64,000 nt of DNA from Microglena sp. YARC. Lineage: Eukaryota > Chlorophyta > Chlorophyceae > Chlamydomonadales > Chlamydomonadaceae. This document shows positions 42,059 through 55,025 of this stretch, piece by piece; within the stretch, counting starts at the first letter, position 1, and every line of letters starts with the position of its first letter. The notes under the pieces were generated by a model that saw only the letters and a program-made list of their open reading frames with translations, was not told the origin of the DNA and did no database searches. The translations under genes and the position numbers were made by a program. Location of the stretch: assembly GCA_022414725.1 (NCBI GenBank), contig CM039465.1, positions 5,476,938-5,540,937 on the forward strand, given 5' to 3'.

Positions 42059-43589
42059 TGAGTTTGTAGGTTCCTCTGTGTCTCTTGGCAGGGTTGAGTT
42101 TTCCCCCCGTCCAGATTAGGGAGGGGGTGAGGGGTTTGGCCTTGGGAGGCAGAGTGGCTAGTTCCATAGCCCATGGGTGATTTAGGAGGCGTTATGGGGC
42201 ATATGTGGGTTTGTGTGGGACCAAGAGAATGGTGCACGCGGGAATATCAAGGGTGTGAGCAATGTATGGCACTGCCTAGTGCCCATCGAACAGCCTTGTG
42301 GGCCTCTTCAGGGTTCTGGCTGGTGAGGTGTGTGTTTCCCCCCGTACCAAGGTTGGGTGTAGCAGTGGGGTCCTAAGCCAAATAGTTGGCCAATGGGGGT
42401 GGGGGTGTTGCCCATGGGGAGGTGGGGACTCATTAGGAGGGGTGATGTGTCAAGGTCCGTTGTCATCCCCAGGGTGGACATAGCTTTGTGTATGGCAGGG
42501 GAGACATTGGAGATGGTAGTGTCTTTGTGCTGTGATGGAGGGTGGCTACGTCTCCAGCGAAGGTTCCTGTGCTGTGGAGGGTCCAGAGGTGGGGAGAGTG
42601 TGCCTTGGTGGTATGGTATCTGTGGTGGAGGAGGTGGAGTTGGGAGAGGGGTATATGACCGACACAATTGGCCTGTTGGTGAGTAGATGTAGGTGGTGTC
42701 TCCGTTGTTGAGTTGGGGAGGGAGGTGGTGGTACCTGTCATTCAGTGTACCAGCTTGTATGTGGTATTTGCCGGGGGGTGGATATCCCAGTCTGGGTGGT
42801 GGTCTGCCGTGTTAATGATGAGGTTTTGCCTGAGTTCGCTATAACCATTTGGCATCAAACTCTCCTCCCTCCGCCCACTGTCCTTGTTGTTGGAGGTTAG
42901 TGAGGTGGAGGTCTTGTCTGGGTGGAATGGAGGGGGAGGGGGCTTTGGGGGTAGTTTTCAGTGTTGTAGGCATGGAGGAGTTCCTGATATCTGGTGGGGC
43001 CAACCAGCAGGGTAATTTGTTCCTCTGTGAGATGGACGGGGGACCAAGTGACCACAATGGAGGTGGCAGAGGAGTAGGTGTGGGAATGCACGGGGAGGCC
43101 AGCAGATATGTAACAAGGGAGATGGTGGCAGAGAATGGTGCATGGGGCTTTCTGGACCCTCCAATATCTGTGATGGGGGGTTTCTCGAGGTTCGTTAGCC
43201 TTCCTCTTTTGGGCTCTGAAGCCCAGGAGGTGGGTCAGGCTGTGTTGGTTTCCATATAGGAGGTGGAGGAGCTTGGCTGGGGTTGGGGGAGCAAGAAGGT
43301 CTGGGGTAGAGACAGCATGCACCAGGTCGTCGGGGGAGCTGTTCTTACGGATGGTGTGGTGTTTATAGTAGGAGGCGTCAGTACATTTGTGGGTGTCATT
43401 TCTGATGAATTGCATTCTGGCAGTCCAAGCAATCTTGGGGTCAGTGCTCCAGGCTTGAGCATACTTGGTGGGGTGAAGATAGGACTCTCTGGCCCACCAC
43501 ATGTGTGCATTGGAGGCAGGGATCTCCTCGATATTATGCGTGGGGGGCTGTGTTGTGGTTGGGGTAAGGATGCCGGCACTGGGGGTCAA
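42059..43589 (-). CDS. LINE ORF2 connector
   Basis: Continues the LINE protein between the post-RT region and RNase H. The frame at 43,589-42,897 includes HMWWARESYLHPTKYAQAW and a His/Pro-rich section. From 42,897 to 42,059 the coding frame shifts repeatedly. No catalytic motif is seen. Dualen elements carry a cysteine-protease-like domain, but I cannot confirm one here. Confidence 0.6.
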
Positions 43590-44371
43590 GGGTCGGGGCA
43601 GTATGGGGGCAGTATGTCCCAGTTGTTAAGGTGGTGGCTGATAGTATATGTGGAGAACTTGGAAATGTGCCGTTGGGGAATGCGTAGGTGTATGGGGAGG
43701 GTCCTCGATGCCAAGGGCTGGGGGCTGTGGCATGAGTAGAGTTGAGGTGGGCTTCCAGGTGGGGGTGGAGAGCACAGGTGTAGGCTGAGTCTGTTGAGGG
43801 CAACTTTATGCCTAGTGGAGACTCTGGTGCCATAGGTGTGGGAGAGGGTATTGGATGGGATGATTGTGGTCCCATCAGGGCTCACAATGTCAGCTAGGGA
43901 AGTAATGCCCAAGGGGATGAGGGTTTTGAGAAGGTTGGGGGGAATGGTGTGTTGGGGTAAGTCCGGGAGGGAGTCTTGAAGGGGGTTGAGTAGGGTTTCA
44001 TCCTCCATATGGATTTGGATGGAGGCTCTTTTGAGGATGTGCATTTGCCTGGCCAAGGTAAAGTACTGAAGTGTATGGCTGGGCAAGGTAAGAGGATCCA
44101 TACCCTGGAGCATAGTAGCTTCTTTGTGGAGAAGGGCTGTAGTGAGCCTGCCTAGTTTCCCCGTGTCGTTGAGGGACCTAGTGAGGTGGGCTGCTGTAAT
44201 TTGAGAATAGTCCACCATTAGGGAGGGGATACCCAATCCTGCCTGTCCCAGGGGGAAGCAGACACTAGCAGTTGGGAATGAGGGGTGAAGGTCACAGCAT
44301 TTTTTAGTCAGGGTCCATAAGGCCTTGTCTAAGAGGCCTATATCCGAGTAGCTGTAGGGTGCTACGGTCAT
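43586..44371 (-). CDS. LINE post-RT region (thumb and beyond)
   Basis: Follows the RT palm after a short break. It contains TVAPYSYSDIGLLDKALWTL and FPLGQAGLGIPSLMVDYSQI, segments typical of the region downstream of RT in LINEs with many copies in green algae. Confidence 0.7.
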   Translation of the reverse strand: MTVAPYSYSDIGLLDKALWTLTKKCCDLHPSFPTASVCFPLGQAGLGIPSLMVDYSQITAAHLTRSLNDTGKLGRLTTALLHKEATMLQGMDPLTLPSHTLQYFTLARQMHILKRASIQIHMEDETLLNPLQDSLPDLPQHTIPPNLLKTLIPLGITSLADIVSPDGTTIIPSNTLSHTYGTRVSTRHKVALNRLSLHLCSPPPPGSPPQLYSCHSPQPLASRTLPIHLRIPQRHISKFSTYTISHHLNNWDILPPYCPDP

Positions 44372-44390
44372 AGGGTAGGTGATGGCAGGC

Positions 44391-45555
44391 TTAATACACG
44401 TGGTGATGAGTCTGAGACATTGGAGAGGGGGGGGCGCCTTTTGGTTTGGCAGTGGTGAGGATTTGGTGTCCTTTACTATGTATGAGGGCCAAGGCTTGTT
44501 TCATGAGGGGTCTCCAGTTTAGGGTGAGGCTAACCGGCACCCCTAGATACTTGTATGGTTCATTTGGGGGAAGGTATGTAGCCCATGTGTCGTTAATGAG
44601 GATGGTGTTGTGGAGAAGTTTGGTTAGGGCCTTGTGGTTTGGTGGGATCCTTGGGGTGGGAGCCATGCAATATGCAGTGATCATGCATTTACCCCGTTAA
44701 GAGGAATCCCAGACCAAGTACTGAATTGTTGCACTTTAAGGCATTGTACTTGAGGTTGTCTGCTGTGTTAGTGACCACACTGGTGTCATCAGCATATCCT
44801 AGGCTACCTGTTTTATCTTGGTCAGTATTGGATGTTGAGGTTATGCCTTGCGTGTATCCTCTGCCCCCGGCTTGTAGCCATCTGAGGAGAGGTTCGATGA
44901 AGATGATGAAGAGTAGGGGGGAGAGGGTGTCACCTTGGATGGTGCCTCTTGTGATTTGAATTGGTTTGCCTTGAGTGTTGTTGAGGTACATGTGGGTAGT
45001 AGCCCCGTTGTAAATTCCTTTCACTGTTTCAATGACATCTACCGGGATTCCAAGGTCATACATAGTTTGGAGCAGCTTGTCATGGTCCACCATATTAAAG
45101 GCAGATGAGAAGTCAAAGTAGGCAGCAAACAGGTATCTTTTTGAGTGGGCCGCATCCTCGATGTCATGTAGGAGGTGGGTGAGCTGTCTATGGGTGCTTC
45201 TGTTCTGTCTGAATCCCTCTTGGGAGTCACTGAGGACTTGGTATTGGTCCAAGTATTTGGACATCACTGTTGTAACCATGTTAGTCCACAATTTACCCAT
45301 CGTGTTGTTGAGGCCAATAGGTCTGTAGTGGTTGGCTTGGGTGGGGTCTCCTTTCTTGTAAAGCATGATGGTGTTGGAGGTCTTCCAGCAAATGGGGGTG
45401 TAGCCGGTGATCCACATAAGCGCAAACATTTTATGTATGGTGTGGTGCCAAGACCAGGGGAGGCAGGTTAGTAGTTCATTGGGGATTCCGTCTGGGCCAG
45501 CCTGTTTGCTTTTTGCTATGTGTTGGATGCATGTTTGGTAATTAGAGAACTCCAT
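44391..45555 (-). CDS. LINE reverse transcriptase
   Basis: The RT fingers/palm are intact from 45,555 to 44,689: AKSKQAGPDGIPNELL (motif 1), YKKGDPTQANHYRPIGL (motif 2), QEGFRQNRSTHRQL, motif A YFDFSSAFNMVDH, motif B RGTIQGDTLSPLLF and motif C SLGYADDTSVVT. After one frame break, 44,684-44,391 gives the thumb-side YKYLGVPVSLTLNW. All catalytic Asp are present. It performs target-primed reverse transcription. Confidence 0.95.
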
Positions 45556-45622
45556 GAGGTAGGGTTAGGATGGGGTTTGGAGTGTTGGTGGGGTTGGGCC
45601 TTGGTTTCTAGGGAGAATGTGT

Positions 45623-46234
45623 CTAGCAGGGAGGCCCATGGAGGGGGGCGGTCTGTCTGTCCTGGGGTAAGTATTTGCCGGTGCACGTGTGGTGAGGGGG
45701 GGCCATCAAGTGTCCCATGTGCTCCCCCAAGATGTCCAGGAAGTCATTAGTGGACGTTTTGTGTTGGCCAGTGGTGGGGTCTTGGAGGCTCTGGGGTGAC
45801 GTCGGATTATCAGAGGTTTTGAAGATGTTTCTGTGGGCTTGTTTAGGTTCGTTGGATAGTTGGATCATGAAGGCTGCTTTGCCAGTGGCGGTAGCTGTTT
45901 GTCTGCTGTTTGTGAGAATTCTCCGGAGGGCAGGGAGGGCCTCATCGAGGGATATATTGATTGCAGCCAAGAGTGAGGCATGGTCTGAGGCAAGCTGGAT
46001 ATGGGTGAGGGTGGTAGGATGGTTATGGCATGTTTCTAGGAGAGTAGAATGGGCGGTGTGGTAGGAGTTGGGGTCGGTGGTTAGGAGTTTCCTGTACGTC
46101 TTAAGTTGTTGGATATGGGAGTTCATTTTGGCGTGGGCTTTGCTCTTCTTTCTGTCAAGGAAGTTCCCTGGGATTTGGTTCCTGGTAGGGCAGGTTTCAA
46201 ACATACTGGTGAGGGCCATCCTAATAGGTTCCAT
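45623..46234 (-). CDS. LINE spacer between APE and RT
   Basis: About 200 residues, rich in Lys, His and Leu near the start (RKKSKAHAKMNSHIQQLKTY), as in pre-RT spacers of LINEs. No enzymatic motif. Confidence 0.65.
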   Translation of the reverse strand: MEPIRMALTSMFETCPTRNQIPGNFLDRKKSKAHAKMNSHIQQLKTYRKLLTTDPNSYHTAHSTLLETCHNHPTTLTHIQLASDHASLLAAINISLDEALPALRRILTNSRQTATATGKAAFMIQLSNEPKQAHRNIFKTSDNPTSPQSLQDPTTGQHKTSTNDFLDILGEHMGHLMAPPHHTCTGKYLPQDRQTAPLHGPPC

Positions 46235-46701
46235 AATCTGGTTGCTGAGATGGTCGAGGTCTAATCCTTTTGCAAGGAGAGTGTGTTTGACTTGGTGGAG
46301 GTGGGATGGGAGAGAATTGTCTCCTCATGAGGTTGGTGGCCTGGTCCCACCAGTCCCTGATGGTTTGGGTGTGTTCCATGAAGAAGGTAGTGTGCGTTTC
46401 TTCAATGGCCTTTCTAGTGGCGTTCATGGAGGCCTTGCTGACGGGGGTGACTAGTTGTTGGGGTCTAGGAGGGGGGGTGTCAGTCAATGTCAGGGGTATG
46501 GGAAGGTAAATAAGGGGGATAATTTGGTGAAGGGCCATATGGTCTAGGTATCCTCCGACCTCCCTGGTCTTTTCACTAATATGGGGGTGAAGGGGTTGGG
46601 GCAAGGGGAGATGAGGATGTCATCGATTCTGCTGTGGTGCTCGAGGTTGCCTTCCTGGTAGCAATGGAAGGTGGGTGCTCTAGTGGAAGGGTTGGTGGGG
46701 T
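46221..46701 (-). CDS. LINE APE endonuclease C-terminus, truncated
   Basis: From the LTR junction the minus strand reads TRAPTFHCYQEGNLEHHSRI, then DDILISPCP: the SRID-containing end of an apurinic-like endonuclease. One frame break later YLDHMALHQIIPLIYLP supplies the conserved DH pair. The N-terminal two thirds of the domain would be beyond 46,702 and are missing. Confidence 0.7.
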
Positions 46702-47094
46702 TATCAGCTATTAAGCACTTCTAAGAGTGGACAGAGATGTATGCAGCGGAGACAGACGCGCCAATCTATACACAGAGACGAGAATGACGTTACAAGCAAG
46801 GACGTACACTAAAGGACACCAGCGGTGGGCGAAGTGGATGCCTGTAACCTGAATAGACCCTAAGCCCGGATCTTGTCACCCTGACACCGTTTAACACAGG
46901 ACATGTCAGGGAGAGACCGATAAGACACAGAGAGATAGGCAGTCAATAGGAAGCTGACACTGAGTCACTAAAGGATGACTCAGTTCTACGGGAAGCTGTC
47001 ACTATGGGAAGCTGTCAGGGCCGATAGTTCTAAGGGAGTACAGTAGTAGTCACCAAGTCATAAAACGAATGAGAGCACGCAATTCATGCTGACA
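46702..47094 (-). repeat. Copia B LTR, LINE-side
   Basis: 393 bp, differing from the A LTRs by very few bases (for example GAATGACG for GAATAACG). Confidence 0.9.
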
Positions 47095-50000
47095 CTCCAC
47101 CTATGACACAGGTGACATACAATACTAGTACTCACCTATGGCACTGGGGACATAGAACCATATGTAACAAACAAAAAGTATTAAGGAACGGCGGAAAAAA
47201 CAGGAAACCAGAAGAAAGCCTTGTCTAAAATAAAAGGATGAGAAAGGATGAACCAAAAACCACTGTAGTACTCCGAAAATGTCGCAGCAAAAACTTGGGT
47301 CATACCGAGCTGAGCTGAGACAAAATGGAAATGTAACCATCCATGGTAAGCGCAAATATACTATTCATCCAGAATAGTAGGCACCAAACCAGAAAATCAC
47401 AGGGAGGCCAAAACAGAAATCAATCCCAAATACCTAAGGAAGGGGAACAACGGTGACTGAAAGAACCGAGAACGTAACCGAAAGAGAAGACTGAAAAAAT
47501 CGTATATCAAAGTTGGGGAACAACGGTATAGAAAACCCGATCCGGGAATAGGAACCTAACGCCAATCAATGATAACCAAAGAGACGGATTGAAATATCGT
47601 GTGAGAGCAGCACACGAGAGAATCAAAGCATAAAGGACGCAGACAGGAGGACACTAAAGACCACGAAGGAAAAAAGAAAGTCGATGGAAAAAATCCACTA
47701 CCTTAAAAACTATTCTTAGCATAGAATTCATGACTAGGTGGGATGAAAAAACCATGATGAACTGGTTTCTTACTCAAAGAATGGAAGTAAGAAGATTTAT
47801 GAAAGGTAATTATCATAAATCCCCAGCTACGGCACTAACGAAAACATACTAGGAGGTGGGTATCGCACCGCAAAGAACTCATGCACTCAAGACAAACCAA
47901 GCGCCTAACCACAAGCAAACCAAACCTGCAGCAGCTGGAAAAAAAAATCCAAAGGATGCGGAGAGAAATTTCAAGAAACTTGTAACCAACAAAGGAAACA
48001 TAGGTCAACGAACAATAGGAGTTGAGATGTACAACCATAGTACATAAAACCTATTGTCCACTTGAAAAAAAATAAACGCAGAAAGAAGGACTTAAATAAT
48101 TTACTGCAAAGGATGGACTGAAAGGGCGCTTGAAATACATGCGGAAAACAAGAAAGAGGTGAGCGGCGGTACATCTGCAAGTACAATTGCAAGATTACCC
48201 AGCCACCAATTCACAGTAAAAGCCGAAGGGAAACAACTACTACACACTCCACAAAAAATTATAATCACAGGAGAGGCTGGTGATTGAAAACAGTGTGGAG
48301 TAAAAAGAAATAGCTATCTATGATGAGCTCCCCGAATGAACCATTCTGCCTATGGAACTAAGAGTCAGAAACCATCAAGACGCTATAACGGTGGTCTGAA
48401 TTAATTACCACTTCCACCAAAACCAAGAAAGAACAGCTGAAAGGAAGCTGCCTAAACAAAGCGTCGTAACGTGCTCCACTAATCTAGACTACCCTATAAG
48501 TCAGTCTAGGCGGTGCTGAGGAATAGGCACCCACACATAGGGCCATGTTAACCTACGTATGAGAACATCAGCACCTAAACAAATGAATCCTGGGTTGACT
48601 GTAACACCCCAGCCATACGCAGAATCAAGCTAGTAACCGGTAGTATAGCCCCAGTGCAGAACTACTGCCTGGTTGAACAGGGCCGGCATTATTTGCCTCT
48701 AAATCTCCAAAGCTGGGTCGACCGGAACACCCCAGCCATACGCAGTATCGGAGCCTGACACGGTTCAAGATCATCACTTGCATCATCGGCAACGGCTACA
48801 TCATCACCGGGCTCATGAGTAATCTATCAGAGACGGCAGGAGGCGAAGCGTTCACCAACTCCATCGAGCTATCAATGATGATGGGAGCATGGTGACTAGT
48901 AGGCAATGGACTACAAAGGCTCCACTATGGTCTGAGATGGCTTTAATCCAACGACTTTCACCGACGAAATGTGACGCAGAGGAGGGCCTGGCGACCCCCT
49001 GAGATTCGGCTAAGATTTTGTCCGTAGGAAACCGCAGAAAACTCGCCGAGTTGCTTTCTCACGCAATACAGTACCACTGGCCCCTGACTAGTTCGCAGAG
49101 TCATCCTATGGCCAGGACAGTGGTCAACAGAGGGGAAAGCAAAGGATCTAGGGAACTCACTGCAGCCTCAGGCATGTGTCCGTTGATAGCGGCAGGATGC
49201 TAGAGACATACTGTGACCCATCATAGGGAGAAAGCCCAGGAATGCAGTTATGATCAAACTGCTCATAGAAGAGTACATCACGACTCTCTACTACCTGGCG
49301 CAACTGTGGAACCCAAAAAAATAACCCTTACTCACCAGAGAATACCCAACCAGTCTACCAAATAACGCCCTTTCGTCCAGCTTGTTACGTTTCTTCCCAA
49401 TAGACTAATATAGCAGGGGCATTCAAACACACGTAACAACGACACATCAAGAATCACCCATAAAACAGCTCAAGGTGTCTTGCGTCCCTGATTGGGCAGT
49501 CTATGTACTGCCCCAATCGATATCAGCCAATCCTCGAACCATTTAACCATAAAAATCCTTAGCTCTGTCAGACCTCAGACATTTAAAGGCAACCCCTGCA
49601 GCTGATTTGACCATCTGAGAATGATAGTCTGGGGCTGCTAAGGGAGCTTCATCCTGGTCCTCAAGCACAATACTTCAGCATAGCCAGAGTATTGGTCTAC
49701 AAGGCACAGGATATATAACTCCCACGCAGACCCTAATATGAACTGTCCCATTATGCCAAGTGAAGTCGTTGGAGAGGTGCAAGGACCTCAGTTTTGCTTT
49801 CTTTAGGAAAAGGGAGACGTTTGCCCTTAGCCTTGTGACAAGCATCAACATGGGATCTTACCCATCTTTGTACCTGATGTAGACTGAGGGGCAAATTCTT
49901 AACCATACCACGCTTGACAAGTGTGTGCAAGGCGTCATAGCCGGATGACCCAGCCGCCTATGCCACAACCATGCAGGGAGTGGTAGGGATAACAACTCTC

Positions 50001-52169
50001 ACCGTCCTCATCAACATCAAGTGCAAAAGCTGATAATCTTCAGCAACTCTCAACAACGACTGGAGGTGTGACAAGGCCTACATGCAAACTTATACACACC
50101 ATCACTGGAGGCAGGAAAGGACCAGAGTACAGAAGAGCCCTGAGTGGCAGTACAACTAATACTATCAAAGCAACCTTGCATTTTGTGGAGGGAATGAGCC
50201 ACAGCATTTACTGACAGGCTAGATTCACTGGACAGTGGGGTATGTACAGAATCATTGGTTAAAGTGATAGATGTTGGTAACCAATCACTACATAACACAA
50301 TGGACCCCATACCCTCTGACCGTTGAATCACCCATCACTAAATCGAACTGCAGGCCCAACAGCAGAGGATCAAACACAGTGAACAAAGACTTATCACCTG
50401 TGATTGACATCCCAGCTCCAGAAATCCACATGCCAGACACCCTCAGAAAGACTTGGGCTGCAAAGGTTTGAGAATCTGTGGTGCATGAGAATAGGACAGA
50501 GCGTACCTCCTAGTCTTGTTTATGTTGTACCCGTCTATCTGAGCTTGCAGGGAGGACAGCTGCTTGCGAGTAAGCGACCCTGGAAGGGCCAAAGCAACGG
50601 GCACCGTTCATTACCAGTGCACGACCTTTGGCCTTTCTGAGTTCCGGGATACTTCGTGAAGCAAGCGGTCTTCCGAGTGGCTCGTTTTCGAAAGACAGGG
50701 GCCCCAAGTGCAATCCAAGCGCCTTTGGTAGCCCCGGAACCTGAGAACCAGGTCCCTTGCCCGCTGAAAAGCAGCATTAGCAGGGACATGGGAAGGGTCA
50801 CGGGACCAACCAGGATGCCTTGGATCAGACCTAGGGAGAGACACATTCAAGAAAATCTAATGATCTATATGTATCAAGACAGGTCAGAGAGGACGGGGAA
50901 CTTTCAAGAAGTCAAACACTTGAAACCCAAACTCACGTAGCTAAGGCATACACCTAAGGCGGAACCAGGGGCACAGGAAAAACAAAGTAGTAACCTTTGT
51001 CGAACCACGGAACGCACCCAGGGGTTCACAAGGGAGCCTAAGAGAGAAAAATATCCACCAAGATATCATGCCAAAGATCCTCCACGGCCGCTGGACTAGG
51101 GCCAGGACGGCGTCCACTTCGGCCTGTAGCATGGGCGAAGTCCGGCGCTGCGAGACCTGGGAATCACAGAAGGTGGGGAAGCGTTAGGGGCGAAGTCGAG
51201 ATATGAGGTATAGGAAAAAAAGGAGACGAGGATGAAAGTGCAGCAAGTCGCACCTGGTGCAGAAAATCGCACCAATGGCAGAAAATCGCAAATCGCAAGG
51301 GCAAGAATTCGAAAATTTATCGCGAGGATGCGAAGAGCAAAGCCGAGGCAAGTAAAGGTCCTAATATCCTTCCGTCGATGAGCACTCAATCCCAAGTCCC
51401 CCCCTCTATCGCTCGACTCACCCGGTTGGGGGGTAGAGGGAGCAGCACCCGAGTGGTGCTGACCATACCCCCTGCTTCCACCACCTCCAGAATCTCCAGG
51501 TCCAGACGCGTAGGTCGTCCTCCTCTGGCGAACCCTACGGCAGTGCCGGCGATCCGCCAGCTTGATCGAAAAAATTCTCCAGAAGGTATCACAGAGCCAC
51601 TAGAGCGCAAGCTCATGCCAGTAGCCGACCATCGGCTGGGCAGAGCAAAAGGGAGCACAGACGACGTAGACAACAGCAGGGAGCTTGGTCGGCTTTGGCA
51701 ACCTCCGGTATGCAGGCAGAGCCTCAAACACCGGAGTTAGCGACGTCAAAGACGCGAGCAGACGAAGACGGTATCTCCACCGATGTCCAGGCTAGTCGCC
51801 GACTGGACAGCAGGCTTCAAACACAGCAAAGATTCATCAAAACATCCTCAACCTCAACAGAGAGGCGTTGGACAAAAGGAGAAGAAGACGGAGAAATGGA
51901 GGTATTGGAGGGGGGGATGTCTTCCATGATGGCGGAAGGAGACTCATCTAAGGCAGCAGAGGGCTCTGGCGCGCAATCATCGAGCCAATCAGTGGGAACA
52001 CGGGTCTTGAAAGGAAGAATCCGGTCGCAGCCATTTGGAGACAATGACGCTCTCCATACCGCGCGACCAAGTCAAACCATTCTGTGGGGTAAGCTTTTTC
52101 GAAGCCGGCAGGAGGCCACGCGGAAGTTGCGTTGTCAAGCAGTGGTAGAAAGAGATGAAGCCCATTACC

Positions 52170-52569
52170 TATCAGCTATTAAGCACTTCTAAGAGTGGAC
52201 AGAGATGTATGCAGCGGAGACAGACGCGCCAATCTATACACAGAGACGAGAATAACGTTACAAGCAAGGGACGTACACTAAAGGACACCAGCGGTGGGCG
52301 AAGTGGATGCCTGTAACCTGAATAGACCTAAGCCCGGATCTTGTCACCCTGACACCGTTTAACACAGGACATGTCAGGGAGAGACCGATAAGACACAGAG
52401 AGATAGGCAGTCAATAGGAAGCTGACACTGAGTCACTAAAGGATGACTCAGTTCTACGGGAAGGCTGTCACTATGGGAAGCTGTCAGGCCACGATAGTTC
52501 TAAGGGAGTACAGTAGTAAGTCACCAAGTCATAAAACGATATGAGAGCAACAGCAATTTCATGCTGACA
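52170..52569 (-). repeat. Copia B LTR, right side
   Basis: About 400 bp, with several single-base insertions relative to the other three LTRs. These are more likely sequencing errors than age, because the flanking unique sequence has them too. Confidence 0.88.
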
Positions 52570-53049
52570 AAGAAGGAGAGCGCGTAACTTTGCTGAGGGC
52601 GACCAGACCTGCCCCTGTTTTAGAGAGGGCGAAGTTAGAAAGGTCCAAGGAAGAACACTGAGCAAACTCTCCACTCTGAAGAGGACTTTTTGGTGAGGTA
52701 TGACATGCTGCCTATGCGAGGGACCCATGGGTTAGCAGCAGACAAGACGAGCATCTGCTCTGAATGATAGTGAGTGCCATTGCCACTGCACGAGACAGCC
52801 CTCGCGACCGCAATCAAGCTGCTCAGGAGTTCGGCCTGCGTTTGGGCAAACATGTTGTTTTGTAAGAGAAGGAAAAAAATGTTTTCACGTAGCACCATGG
52901 TGCTCCTAGTAGCTTTTGGGTGCTACTAAGGCAGCTTTATTGGCTCTAAAGGCAAACCCAGAAGACTGGTGTAGCACCCCCCAACACACAACAGTAAATA
53001 ATTTAGCACTCACCGCCTGACTTACGCTACAGATAGCTAGCGTTCGAAG

Positions 53050-53210
53050 TGGTTGGTTGGTGTGTGCGTGTGTGTTGTGCGTGTGTGGTGGTGTGAGTGT
53101 GCGTGTGTGTGTGTGTGGTGGTGTGTGTGTATGTGTGTGTGGTGGTGCATGTGTGTGTGTGTGGTATGTGTGTGGGGTGTGTGTGTGGTGTGTGTGTGGT
53201 GGTGGGGGGG
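53050..53210. repeat. Compound TG microsatellite, copy 2
   Basis: Counterpart of 20,027-20,178, with different unit counts. Confidence 0.95.
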
Positions 53211-53685
53211 GGTAGGAGTTCAGCACAAGTTTATAGCTAAGCAGTACAGGTTTTCCTTTTCAGTTACGAATCTCTTGAAACCTCTGATTGCATGGCTCGT
53301 TAATTTAACATCGCATCGCAATCGCTCGATAATTTTCATTCGTATGGCCACCGCTTACAATCTAGCCAAGGCTGGGTACGTGAACATTGGAAATCAGACA
53401 TTCATGAGTTTGCAGTTTGTGCCTGGCCAGAGTCTATGGCATGATGTAATAGCGTTAGGGGAGCTTGGAAGGAGCTCAGAGACCTGATATGCAGGGCACT
53501 GAAGATGGGATGAAAAACGGATGGGGTCACACAGTGATATGGGGTCACGCAGTGATATGCAGGGCACTGAAGATGGGATGAAAACGGATGGGGTCACGCA
53601 GTGATATGCAGGGACTGAAGATGGGATGAAAACGGACGTGTCATTGCTTTACACGAAATACACTCTAGTATGAAGCCCTTCAAAC

Positions 53686-53882
53686 CAGGGTGCTACATTT
53701 TTGTCAAATTGGTAAGCACTTAAAGCGCACAAAACACAAATTGGCCAGCGCTTTGGAGTGCAAAAAGCGCAAAAAACTGCGCGCTGCGCCCACAGGTGGT
53801 TGAAAAAGCTGCGCGAAACGCGCAGGGGGGCTCAAAAAGCTGTGCGCGAAATCGCGCTGCGCGCGCGCTTTGTAGTACCCTG
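53686..53882. mobile_element. hAT-type MITE, copy within the duplicated segment
   Basis: Same insertion as 20,653-20,847, including the CTTCAAAC target duplication (53,678-53,685 and 53,883-53,890). Confidence 0.92.
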
Positions 53883-54616
53883 CTTCAAACAGCTTCTTTC
53901 GCTGACTCTAAACCAAACCTAAAGCTTGCTAGTGAGTTTTAAAGCTGATATGTTGGGCAGTCCAATGCAGCTGACCAAAATTTGCTTGACCCAGTGGCTA
54001 GCTAATGAACAGGGCTAGGAATCCCACGTGGCCCAAAACAAAAACAGTGGTCTAGAGTTCGGACGGACCCATCCATAAATTTGATGGTTTAGGCAGGAGG
54101 TTCGAGCCAAGCGATTTATTCCAAGTATAGAAAGTATATGACATAATGTTTTGCAATTTCTGTAGCATTTTCCACATTTTTCTGAGCACCTCATTAAGGG
54201 GGAGGGGGGGGGGGGGGGGGGCAGCCCTCATTTGGTGTGATTGCTAACTTTTTTACTCCGGTCTCCAAATGAAACTCTGAAATCACCCACAATGTGGCCT
54301 TGGCAAGGGCAGTCTATTGGCACTTCTATGCAAATTGTGCAAGGGGATGAGGTGACGAGTAGGTTAGGTGATGAGGTGATGATTGGTTTAAGTGATGAGT
54401 GGATGGGTTGATTAGGTGATGAGAAGGTTGGGTGATTGATCGGGTTAGGTGATGAGGTGATGAGTGGGGTCAATTGATGAGTGGATGAGGCGAGGGAGTC
54501 TAAGCACACGTAAGAGTGCAGGTGCAGGAGTATGGGCTAGTATAGGTGAGATGCAAGGGCCTGTCGTCTAGAACTAATCAAGCCCAGAACTAATCAAGCC
54601 AGAGAGTCATGATCAC

Positions 54617-55025
54617 GGCCAGTCAGGCTCCCTCCCATCTTCCTCCTCCCCTCCCTCCCATCTGCCTCTCCCCCCCTCTCCCACTTTCCTCCACCCCTCC
54701 CTCACATCTTCCTCCTTCCTTCCCCCTTCTCTCTCCCACATTTCTCCCTCCTCCCCTGCATCTTCCTTTCTCCCTCCCCTCCCCCTTTGGCATCGTCCCC
54801 CCCCACCCCCCACCCTCCTCCTCCTATATTGCCCATCGTCCTCCTCTCTGCCCCCTCCTCTTTCCCTCCTCCTTCCTCCTTCCATCACCCCTCTTTCACA
54901 ACCTCATTCTTTAAACTCCCCTCCTGAAACACTCCCTTACCTACCCTCTTTGACCCCTCCTCTAACCTCCCCTCCTTAATCCCTCCCCTACTCCCCTCCT
55001 TTACTCCTCCCTACCTCCACTCCTT
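54617..55025. repeat. Polypyrimidine tract, copy 2
   Basis: Counterpart of 21,600-22,006, with scattered indels. Confidence 0.9.

Larger units (their letters stand above)
40280..46701 (-). mobile_element. Non-LTR retrotransposon (LINE), RandI/Dualen-like, 5'-truncated
   Basis: On the minus strand the order is APE endonuclease C-terminus, spacer, reverse transcriptase, long connector, RNase H, CCHC zinc finger, PD-(D/E)XK-like endonuclease and 3' tail. APE plus a restriction-like endonuclease in one element is the hallmark of the Dualen/RandI clade described from Chlamydomonas. The frame is broken in about seven places. The 5' end stops exactly at the LTR of copia B (46,702), so ORF1 and most of APE are absent. 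Confidence 0.85.
46702..52569 (-). mobile_element. Copia LTR retrotransposon B (copy of A)
   Basis: About 5,868 bp, near-identical to element A with many one-base indels, most of them right of 48,500. LTRs are 46,702-47,094 and 52,170-52,569. It has no matching target duplication: the left flank is LINE sequence (GGTGGGGT), while the right flank is the same AGAAGGAGAGCGCG as element A. Protease (about 50,150-50,450), integrase (about 49,500-50,050) and C-terminal linker (about 48,590-49,440) are recognisable but frameshifted. RT is absent as in A. Confidence 0.9.

Noticed and set aside
41021..46454. Plus-strand ORFs over the LINE
   Set aside because: They are antisense shadows of clear RT, RNase H and endonuclease frames on the minus strand.
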